NCBI GenBank assembly: GCA_000824805.1
Contig: CCNA01000034.1
Coordinates: 868,001 to 932,000, forward strand
Source of the DNA: Mesorhizobium sp. SOD10
GTDB taxonomy: Bacteria; Pseudomonadota; Alphaproteobacteria; Rhizobiales; Rhizobiaceae
DNA length: 64,000 nt
Reading direction: 5' to 3'
Shown here: positions 51,636 to 58,915 of the stretch, piece after piece
Position numbering within the stretch: the stretch's first letter is position 1
How the letters are laid out: each line of letters opens with the position of its first letter
Program-made: the position numbers and the translations under genes
The notes under the pieces: generated by a model
What the model saw: the letters and a program-made list of their open reading frames with translations, nothing else
The model's database searches: none
What the model was told of the DNA's origin: nothing

Positions 51636-52619
51636 TCAGATCCGGCGCCAGAGGAAAGCGACGTAGAGTCCGAGCGTCCCCATGAATGTCTGACGGTAGA
51701 CGCCGCTTTTCCCGAGCAGGCTGAAGCGCCTGAATATGTTGCCTTTGCGCGCCCTGATGAACAAGCGAAGGCAAAGTGCGGCGTCGCGCACGATGAGGTC
51801 GCGGTTGACGGCGAGGCCGCGCAGATTGCTGTCCGTCCAGGTAGCGAACTGGCCCTTGAACAGGCGCCCCAGCCTTGAAAACCTCGCTTTCCACGAGACA
51901 TTGGCGCCGACGAGGTTTGCCGCGTGCTGGCGGTACCGGACCAGCGGCCGCGGCTCGTAGCGGACCTTGCCGCCGGCGGCGGTGACGATGAGATAGGCCC
52001 ACCAGTCATGGCTGACGAACTCGGTTCTGGCCGATGCTTTCGCCAGAAGGTCGCGCGCCGCGCGGTTGAAAAGCATGGTGTTGCCGCCGGCGATGCTTTG
52101 CACCAGCGCATTGCGGAAGGACGGCGGGCGACGGAAAAGCGGCGAGTGGCCGGCCGGGGCGCCGGTCTGCGAAATGGTCGCCGTGCGCGAGCAGAACAGG
52201 AGCGGCGTTTCCTTGTCCTCTCCCTCCATCCAGCGGATGGCGCTCTCCAGCCGATCCGGCTCCCAGACATCGTCCTGGTCGCAAAAGGCATAGCAGTCGG
52301 CATCGATGCGCGAATCGATGATCATCGAGCGGAAATTCGCGGCGAAACCCCTTCGCGGGCCTTGCAAAAGCGTAAGAGATCCCTTGTTCCACCGGGACCG
52401 CCACGACTCGACGATCGCGGTTGTGGCGTCCGTCGAGCCGTCGTCGGAGATCCAGAGATCGACGCGCGGCCAGGACTGCGCGAGCAAGGATTCCAGTTGC
52501 TCGCCGATATAGGCCGCGCCATCCTTCGTGCCCATGAGGACGGCCACGCGCTGATCTTTTCTGGTCACGGCTGTGGAATCACTTGCCAGCGGGATGTTCG
52601 AACAGGTTCCAATAGCCAA
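51636..52619 (-). CDS. Glycosyltransferase family 2
   Basis: 327 residues with TTG 52619 as start; GTG 52568 is possible and would place the start near RVAVLMGTKDGAAYIGEQL. The GT-A fold shows SDDGSTDATTAIVE and the DxD-type metal motif DQDDVW, with a downstream SHDWWAYLIVTAAGG. The best-known relatives are rhamnosyltransferase-like proteins (RfbF/WbbL types with DDGSxD and FCDQDD), so it may add a rhamnose unit, consistent with rfbBD. Cytoplasmic side of the inner membrane. It follows the dehydratase gene across an approximately 105-base gap. Confidence 0.82.
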   Translation of the reverse strand: MAIGTCSNIPLASDSTAVTRKDQRVAVLMGTKDGAAYIGEQLESLLAQSWPRVDLWISDDGSTDATTAIVESWRSRWNKGSLTLLQGPRRGFAANFRSMIIDSRIDADCYAFCDQDDVWEPDRLESAIRWMEGEDKETPLLFCSRTATISQTGAPAGHSPLFRRPPSFRNALVQSIAGGNTMLFNRAARDLLAKASARTEFVSHDWWAYLIVTAAGGKVRYEPRPLVRYRQHAANLVGANVSWKARFSRLGRLFKGQFATWTDSNLRGLAVNRDLIVRDAALCLRLFIRARKGNIFRRFSLLGKSGVYRQTFMGTLGLYVAFLWRRI

Positions 52620-52677
52620 TTGCGGGCGCGCGGCACAGGTGTAAAGCCCATCGCGTTCTTTAAGGTTTTGATTTCAT

Positions 52678-52726
52678 GCATGTCTTTTTCCCCGCAACCG
52701 GTTTCCACTTTCGGGAGACATGCTTA
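52678..52726. repeat. Rhizobial palindromic element, copy 3
   Basis: GCATGTCT (52678-52685) and AGACATGC (52716-52723) form the stem. The minus strand core reads CCCGAAAGTG-N-CCGGTTGCGGGG, and the tail is CATGAAATCAAAACCTTAAAGAACGCG, similar to the tail of the 34731 copy. The minus strand begins TAAGCATG, with TAA the stop codon of the dehydratase gene. Confidence 0.65.
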
Positions 52727-54754
52727 ACCGATCTGTCCGGCCGCTTTCGGCGCCGCCTCTTCGCGCAGGCCGCCAACGTCTTCTTCCGCCCTGTAGAGCC
52801 CGGCCAGTATGGCGAGCGCGGCGGCCTTGTCGCGATCGTGCATGGCGGCCACCAGCGCCGGCAGGGCCGCCTCGATCTTCGGCCATTCGAGGACTCCTGT
52901 CCTGAGGCCGAATATCTTGGCGATGTCGAGCTTGACCACCTCCTCGTTCTCGGCATGCAGCGTCTCGTGCAGCTTCTCGCCGGGCCTGATGCCGGTAAAG
53001 CGGATCGGAATATCGGTGTAGGGGCTTTTGCCGGCCATGCGGATCATGGTTTCGGCGACTTCGAGGATCGGCACGGGCTTGCCCATGTCGAGCATGTAGA
53101 TGGCGTAGTCATCCGCGCCCTGGCGCTGCTCGGCATCGGCGGCCGACATGATGACGAGATCGACGGCCTCGGCCACGGTCATGAAATAGCGGGTCATGCG
53201 CCGGTCGGTGATGGTGACCGGCCCGCCGGCCTCGATCTGCGCCTGGAAGATGGTCGCCACCGAGCCGTTGGAGCCGAAAACATTGCCGAAGCGCACGGCG
53301 ATGAATTTCGTGCCCGAACGAGGTGAGCCGGGGGCGCCGGCATGGCCGTTCGCCGCGCCGGCACGCGGCGGCGACGCCGCCTGGGCCTCATGCAGCGAGG
53401 AGACGATCTGTTCGGCCGCCCGCTTGGTGACGCCCAGCACCGATGTCGGGTCGACGGCCTTGTCGCTGGAAATCAGGAGAAACTGCGGCACCCCGCATTC
53501 GGCGGCGATCTCGGCGCAGGCAAGCGTGCCGAAGACATTCGTCTCGATCGCCGCTTCCCAGTTCTCCTCCAGCAGCGGCACATGCTTCAGCGCCGCGGCA
53601 TGAAAGATGATGTCGGGTTTGAACTCCTTGACGAGGCGCGTCATGTGAGGCCGGTCGGTGACGTCGACGATGCGGCTGGTCAGCCGGTCGCGGTCGGCGT
53701 CGTCGGTCTGCTGGTCGAGCTGGAAGATGCCGAACTCGGAATTGTCGGCCACCAGCACCGCCTCGGCGCCCAGTTCCAGCGCGCGCTTGACGAGCACGCG
53801 GCCGATGGAGCCGGCGCCGCCGGTGACCATCACGCGCTTGCCGCCGACGAAGGCGCCGATGCGCATGGTGTCGGTGGCGACCGCCGAACGGCGCATGATC
53901 GTTTCCATCTCGACGGCATCGAGAACCAGTTTGCCGCCCTGCCCCAGTTCCGACAGGCCGGCAAACTGGACGACGGCGATGCCGCTGTGGCGGGCGACGC
54001 GCACCAGCTCGGCATAGTCCTCGATCTCGCGCTCGACGCCCTGGCCGAAGATCAGGAGATCGAGGCTTTGCGTGCCCTTGACATAGTCTTCCAGCACCTC
54101 GACCAGGCGGGGCCTGACCGCCACGACTGGAACGCCCTGGATCTGCGTGCCGAGCGGCGCGTCGCTCTCGGTGGCCATGATGCCGGCGATGGCATATTCG
54201 GCAGGCTGAGCCGTGCGGGTGAAGCGCACGATCACGTCCGCCTCGCTCAGCCGGCCGATGAACAGCGCCTGCTTGGTTGAGGCATCGCCGGCGGCGCGGC
54301 GCAGGATGCGCCAGCTCGCGCCGTCGCGCAGGAAGCGATAATAGAGCCTGGGCGCCGAGATGATGGTGAAGGAGACCAGGAAGAAGACGATGAACTGGCG
54401 CTCGTTGAGGCCCGCGACCGGCTGGAAGAAGGAGCGGAAGGCGAGCGAGGCCAGATAGAGGATCACCGTTAGGCTGCCGCAGCCCTTCAGGATGTTGAAG
54501 AAGTCGGGCGTGGAGGCAAAGCGCCAGACGGTGCTGTAAAGGCCGGAAGTGCGGAACAAAAGATGGGCGACGAGCACGATGAGCGCCCAGCAGGCCAGCC
54601 CGCCGGTGGAGAACGCGTCGAAAGAAAGCCGCGACTGCGACAGGACAAGACTAAGCGCCACCGCGACCAGGACCATGACGAGATCCTGGACCATGATAAT
54701 GGCGCGCCGCATCCTCGGTCGGAGTTCCGATACGGCTTCTACGTAGGCGGTCAT
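52724..54754 (-). CDS. UDP-GlcNAc 4,6-dehydratase, membrane type (WbpM/CapD/WreV-like)
   Basis: 676 residues. Four N-terminal membrane helices (about 15-130), a cytoplasmic Rossmann-like sensor domain (about 160-270), and an SDR catalytic domain (from about 305). The SDR has MVTGGAGSIGRVL (NAD) and the WbpM-type SSDKAVDPTSVLGVTKR, in which Asp-Lys replaces the usual Tyr. FTGIRPGEKLHETL is a typical late block. It converts UDP-GlcNAc to the 4-keto-6-deoxy intermediate for QuiNAc/FucNAc or bacillosamine. An insertion of about 20-25 Ala/Gly/Pro residues (AASPPRAGAANGHAGAPGSP) lies near residue 465. First gene of this minus-strand group. Confidence 0.9.
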   Translation of the reverse strand: MTAYVEAVSELRPRMRRAIIMVQDLVMVLVAVALSLVLSQSRLSFDAFSTGGLACWALIVLVAHLLFRTSGLYSTVWRFASTPDFFNILKGCGSLTVILYLASLAFRSFFQPVAGLNERQFIVFFLVSFTIISAPRLYYRFLRDGASWRILRRAAGDASTKQALFIGRLSEADVIVRFTRTAQPAEYAIAGIMATESDAPLGTQIQGVPVVAVRPRLVEVLEDYVKGTQSLDLLIFGQGVEREIEDYAELVRVARHSGIAVVQFAGLSELGQGGKLVLDAVEMETIMRRSAVATDTMRIGAFVGGKRVMVTGGAGSIGRVLVKRALELGAEAVLVADNSEFGIFQLDQQTDDADRDRLTSRIVDVTDRPHMTRLVKEFKPDIIFHAAALKHVPLLEENWEAAIETNVFGTLACAEIAAECGVPQFLLISSDKAVDPTSVLGVTKRAAEQIVSSLHEAQAASPPRAGAANGHAGAPGSPRSGTKFIAVRFGNVFGSNGSVATIFQAQIEAGGPVTITDRRMTRYFMTVAEAVDLVIMSAADAEQRQGADDYAIYMLDMGKPVPILEVAETMIRMAGKSPYTDIPIRFTGIRPGEKLHETLHAENEEVVKLDIAKIFGLRTGVLEWPKIEAALPALVAAMHDRDKAAALAILAGLYRAEEDVGGLREEAAPKAAGQIG

Positions 54755-54966
54755 TGGGCAGTACTGAACTCCAAGCGCGGAGATACTATCAGATCGGCTG
54801 CGGACAAAACATCGTCCACCGCCACTTCAGATTGCAAATCCACTACCCTGTCGCCCGGTTATCGCCTTAGCGCGGCGCGGGCGGGAGAGCCAGAGGTTTT
54901 TTTCCTACTTGCTGCGCTTGAGCCTAATGTGTTGCGTCTTGGATTGCCGAGGACTATTGGACCGGG

Positions 54967-55545
54967 ATGACCCAGAAAACCAACCTCGATAGTGCCGATA
55001 ACTCCTACAATGCCTACCTCGATGAGTGGCAGGAGGACCGCATTCTTCCCCAGTCAAAAGTTGACTATGCCCCACGCGGCGCAATTATCAGCAATGTTCG
55101 CATTGAAAACGCCATCGGACAGAGAGTGAACTCACTTCGTCTTAACCGGCAATACCGCTACCGGTACGATGTGGAATTCACTGAAGACTGTTATGAAGTT
55201 TCTTTCGGGATGCTCATCAAGACAACGACCGGCTTAGAATTGGCAGGTGCCACAAATGAGATCGATCCCAAATCTTATTCCTTCGGCAAGGCTGGAACGA
55301 AGCAGGAAGTTATCTTTCTCTTCTGCAATCGGTTCCTGCCCAGCGTTTATTTCATGAATGCCGGGGTCGTCGGGAGAATCGGCGATGATCGCGTCTATCT
55401 GCACCGCATCCTAGATGCCTATTCCTTCCGCTCTCAAGCCGAGCCACACCAACTTGGAAACGTTTATTTTAATATCGAAGCAGATTTGCTTTTGCCTGCT
55501 CCGTTCATCAATGCTGCCGTCGGAAGGCTTTCCGATCTAGGCTGA
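54967..55545 (+). CDS. Stand-alone Wzt C-terminal-domain protein
   Basis: 192 residues with no ATPase. Residues about 33-175 align by eye with the C-terminal carbohydrate-binding domain of the Wzt protein at 55660: IISNVRI versus KIRDVRI, RYRYDVEF versus LFQYTVDF, VSFGMLIKTTTGLELAG versus VGFGMNIRGVDGLSIAG, and VYLHRILDAY versus VEMHRVIDAL. It is therefore an isolated Wzt-C (O-antigen recognition) module. No signal peptide, so cytoplasmic. It may compete with or assist Wzt in recognising the chain end. It is convergent with wzt across 114 bases. The base composition is lower in G/C than the neighbours. Confidence 0.7.
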   Translation: MTQKTNLDSADNSYNAYLDEWQEDRILPQSKVDYAPRGAIISNVRIENAIGQRVNSLRLNRQYRYRYDVEFTEDCYEVSFGMLIKTTTGLELAGATNEIDPKSYSFGKAGTKQEVIFLFCNRFLPSVYFMNAGVVGRIGDDRVYLHRILDAYSFRSQAEPHQLGNVYFNIEADLLLPAPFINAAVGRLSDLG

Positions 55546-55659
55546 CCTCAGAACCACCAACTTCAACATCTTAAGAAGTCTGACTCCGCCGCTGTTAAAT
55601 GAGACGCAATATGGCAGCTGGTTATCAATCAGCGCCGCCAGTTTTGGTAATCCTCACAA

Positions 55660-57159
55660 TCACACCTGGGCAAGAGAATTTCTTCGCTGCGTCAAACGAA
55701 GACTCGAACTTAGATCAATTTTTCCGGTAGCGATGAGATCAGCCTCCTGAGCAGTACGCGCCATCAACGCGTCGATAACTCGATGCATCTCGACCTGCTC
55801 CCCATCGACCGTCCCCGAAACGCCAGAGCTGAAGAAATAAAGGCCAGGCAATGTATAACAAGAAAATTCTATTGAAACATCGACCGTGTCACCGTCTTTT
55901 ACACGAGATAAACGCTGCGATTGAGATTTAACTGATTGAATTCCAGCTATACTAAGACCATCAACGCCTCTTATATTCATTCCGAATCCTACGTTCGTCG
56001 CATCAGCGTTGAAATCTACGGTATACTGAAATAAATATCTCTTCCCCAGACGCAATATATTTGCCACATGTCCATTGAGTGTAGTGATCCTAACATCGCG
56101 GATCTTGGCTCCCCTCTCCTCAAGCCACACTGCGGATTTCGAGATAAGATTCACATCAAAATAGTCGGCAAGCCCATCTCCACCTCGCGAACCTGCCCCA
56201 TCCTCAGCTGGCGCCACATGGGTTCCAACGGTCGGCGCGGCCAGTTCGGCCAAAGAGCCTCCGCGAGCATCCAATTTAGGAAAGCTTACGTCCCCTGACT
56301 CAGGCCTACTTCCTACGTCAGTATTCAGCGCTACAATAGCCGCCCGGATTTCTGCAGCGCTTGCGGAGCTGGCATTCGCTAGCCGCTGGTACTGGCTCAC
56401 CACTGTCTTCGGCCTTCCTTCGAGTATCTTCTCTCCGCAATCGATTAGTATCGCCCTTGTACACAGTTGGACAATTGTTTGGGCGCTGTGGCTGACAAAA
56501 AGTATCGTACCGCCTTTATCCTTGATATCTTCGATGCGGGCGAAGCACTTGCGCTGGAATGCCTCGTCGCCCACAGCCAAGGCCTCGTCCACCACTAAAA
56601 TGTCCGGGTCAACATTAATGGCGACAGCGAAGGCGAGACGCACATACATGCCCGACGAATAGGCCTTCACTGGCTGGTCAATAAAAGGACCGATATCTGC
56701 AAAACGTGCGATGTCGTCGAAACGCCACTCCATCTCCTTGCGCGGGACGCCGAGGATCGCAGCGTTGAGGAAGACATTCTCGCGACCGGTGAACTCTGGA
56801 TTGAAGCCGGCGCCGAGTTCCAGCAGCGCAGCAATGCGGCCGTTGACCTCGACTGAGCCGCTGGTCGGCTGCAGTGTGCCGCAGATGATCTGCAGTAAGG
56901 TCGACTTTCCCGAACCATTGCGGCCGATTATGCCGACGGTTTCGCCCCTGCCAATCTCGAAGGAGACACCTGACAGGGCGGCAAAGTCGCGAAAATAGCG
57001 GCGTGGCGATCGACCAATTAGACGCTCAAGACGCGGCACAACCATCTGTTTGAACCGGTCCTCAGGTCGTTCGAACATCACATAGTATTTTGATACGTTG
57101 CGCGCGCGAATGGCCGCAATTGAGGCGCGACTGCCAGTCTCGAACATATCAGAGGACAT
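55660..57159 (-). CDS. wzt: Polysaccharide ABC transporter ATPase Wzt with C-terminal carbohydrate-binding domain
   Basis: 499 residues from ATG 57159, with AGGGGA upstream and inside the wzm end by 11 bases. The ATPase domain (about 18-260) has GRNGSGKSTLLQ, YSSGMYVRLAFAVA and ILVVDEALAVGD, the usual Wzt form. A linker rich in Ala/Gly precedes the Wzt-C domain (about 345-490), which binds the modified non-reducing end of O-antigens in systems that need a cap. The presence of this domain suggests that export here depends on a terminal modification. Works with Wzm. The composition is A/T-richer than the glg region. Confidence 0.93.
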   Translation of the reverse strand: MSSDMFETGSRASIAAIRARNVSKYYVMFERPEDRFKQMVVPRLERLIGRSPRRYFRDFAALSGVSFEIGRGETVGIIGRNGSGKSTLLQIICGTLQPTSGSVEVNGRIAALLELGAGFNPEFTGRENVFLNAAILGVPRKEMEWRFDDIARFADIGPFIDQPVKAYSSGMYVRLAFAVAINVDPDILVVDEALAVGDEAFQRKCFARIEDIKDKGGTILFVSHSAQTIVQLCTRAILIDCGEKILEGRPKTVVSQYQRLANASSASAAEIRAAIVALNTDVGSRPESGDVSFPKLDARGGSLAELAAPTVGTHVAPAEDGAGSRGGDGLADYFDVNLISKSAVWLEERGAKIRDVRITTLNGHVANILRLGKRYLFQYTVDFNADATNVGFGMNIRGVDGLSIAGIQSVKSQSQRLSRVKDGDTVDVSIEFSCYTLPGLYFFSSGVSGTVDGEQVEMHRVIDALMARTAQEADLIATGKIDLSSSLRLTQRRNSLAQV

Positions 57160-57934
57160 CGGCAAATCCCCTGCGGGTTTTCTGGAAAAATTGATAACCG
57201 ATCAAAGCTATCGCGCCCGCCGCCAACGAGTAGAGACCGAGTGCCATCCAATCCGGCTCCATACCGAAGAGCACCACGGAGCGAAGACATTCCACCGGAA
57301 CCGCCAGAGGATTGAGAGAAAGCCACGGCTGCAACCAATCCGGCAACGCCGTTCTTGGGAAAAAAACTGGCGACAGAAACAAGGTGGCGGTCACAAGAGG
57401 CGCAACGATTTGGCCCATATCACGAAAGTAGACGCCGACGGACGCCAGGACCCAAGCAATGCCGAGCACGAGAATTACAACTGGTGCGAATGTCACTGGC
57501 GCCAATGCCACAGTTAAAGGGATGCTGCCAAACACTACGTAGGCAAATATCAAAAGAACCAAAAGACTGACTGCCGCATGAAACAATGCAGCGCCAGCAG
57601 ACACTATGGGTAAAATTTCTATTGGAAATACAATTTTCTTAACGTAATTTGAATTGCTTATGATCAACCCGGATGAAAGCGAAACAACTTCGGCGAAGAA
57701 CTGAAAGACGATCAGCCCACAAAATAGAACAACCGCAAACTCGCCGGTCGAATGGGTTGCGCTTTGCTGCCCAGGGATCGTCCACCGCGACTTCATAACG
57801 ACCCCGAAAGCGAAGGTATAAACGGCCAGCATGAAAAGTGGATTTAGGAGCGACCACAACAGTCCAAGAGCTGAACCGCGGTAGCGACCCACGATTTCGC
57901 GGTGAATGAGCGAGAGGGCGAGGGTTGCGTTCAT
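57149..57934 (-). CDS. wzm: Polysaccharide ABC transporter permease Wzm
   Basis: 261-residue ABC-2 permease with about six hydrophobic segments. REIVGRYRGSALGLLWSLLNPLFMLAVY is the typical N-terminal amphipathic helix and first membrane span of Wzm/KpsM/TagG proteins. YFRDMGQIVAPLVTATLFLSPVFFP is the later conserved block. It moves the lipid-linked O-chain to the periplasm with Wzt. It follows the methyltransferase gene after a 128-base gap with nothing recognised in it. Confidence 0.92.
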   Translation of the reverse strand: MNATLALSLIHREIVGRYRGSALGLLWSLLNPLFMLAVYTFAFGVVMKSRWTIPGQQSATHSTGEFAVVLFCGLIVFQFFAEVVSLSSGLIISNSNYVKKIVFPIEILPIVSAGAALFHAAVSLLVLLIFAYVVFGSIPLTVALAPVTFAPVVILVLGIAWVLASVGVYFRDMGQIVAPLVTATLFLSPVFFPRTALPDWLQPWLSLNPLAVPVECLRSVVLFGMEPDWMALGLYSLAAGAIALIGYQFFQKTRRGFADVL

Positions 57935-58062
57935 TTTCCCGGCTTTTGCGCTTTACGCTGAATGGTTAACGCTGGACGTGCGAGAGACCTTGCTATCCAT
58001 GCATAGGGCGGCGCTTATGTGGCGCACCTTCCGCATGGACTAGATCGAACATCAGTTGCAAC

Positions 58063-58905
58063 CTAAAGGCGTTGCAGAACTACGGCTGCCTGCCAGAAAC
58101 GCGACGGATCATCGATATGAACGCGCACCACGAACTCCGGCCCCCACTTGTCCTGCAGGTATTGGATGGGACAGATGGCATCGCCATAGATTTCCGCACC
58201 GCGATGATCACCGCCGCCGGTGGGAAGGTACACCAATTGACCTACATCGAATTCTGCCAACCGGTTTTTCGCTTCTGCGGAGAACCTCTGCAGGCCCGCA
58301 TGCCAGCCACTCTCAGGAACCTTACCTTCCAGCGAAGCAACAAACTCCAAAAAGCGACGCGGTTCGACCGTGAGTGCCACAATCGCTCCAGAGCGCGTAA
58401 CGCGCTTGAATTCCGCCATCCAATGTAGATGCACTCGCTCCGGTAGGTGGGTGAACACGGAATAGGCGAGGATCGCGTCGACGCTTGCGTCCGGCATATT
58501 CAAGGCGCCCAAAGGCTCGATAGTTGATAGTTTCCCTGGCACGCCGTTCGATTGGGCCAGTGCGATAACATCAGGATCGATATCGACCCCATAAAGATGG
58601 TCTTCAGTGACATCCTTCCAGGCAAATCGGAGGAATCGCCCCCACCCCGTGCCGAAATCTAGGAATGCGCTGTCTCTCCCGATCGGCTTTCCATATTGCT
58701 GAGCGGTTTGCTTCATCAAGGTGTAGAAACTGTGGGCCTCTCTAAGCGCATTCTCGTTTGCAGAGCCGACGAATTGCGACTGCAAATCAACCGATGGAAA
58801 GGATGGAAAAGTAAGGCCCGAAACCATCGGGCTCCGAACACTCGCAACGAGCATCTCAAGCCACTCACTGTCCGAGCATTTTCGAAAATCCTCGATGGTA
58901 GTCAT
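58063..58905 (-). CDS. Class I SAM-dependent methyltransferase
   Basis: 280 residues. The SAM-binding motif I FLDFGTGWGRFLRFAW (about 85-100) is followed by the acidic LYGVDIDPD and by MPDASVDAILAYSVFTHLPE, as in small-molecule methyltransferases (Methyltransf_11/25). The target is unknown; a sugar hydroxyl of the O-chain is suggested by the location between the big fusion gene (10 bases upstream) and wzm. ATG 58905 is preceded by AAAGGAG. Confidence 0.82.
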   Translation of the reverse strand: MTTIEDFRKCSDSEWLEMLVASVRSPMVSGLTFPSFPSVDLQSQFVGSANENALREAHSFYTLMKQTAQQYGKPIGRDSAFLDFGTGWGRFLRFAWKDVTEDHLYGVDIDPDVIALAQSNGVPGKLSTIEPLGALNMPDASVDAILAYSVFTHLPERVHLHWMAEFKRVTRSGAIVALTVEPRRFLEFVASLEGKVPESGWHAGLQRFSAEAKNRLAEFDVGQLVYLPTGGGDHRGAEIYGDAICPIQYLQDKWGPEFVVRVHIDDPSRFWQAAVVLQRL

Positions 58906-58915
58906 CTTTTCTCCT

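Noticed and set aside
54967..55545. Fragment of a truncated second wzt
   Set aside because: It has its own start and a complete domain with extra N- and C-terminal residues, and no ATPase remnant lies upstream; a free-standing domain protein fits better, although descent from a wzt is likely.
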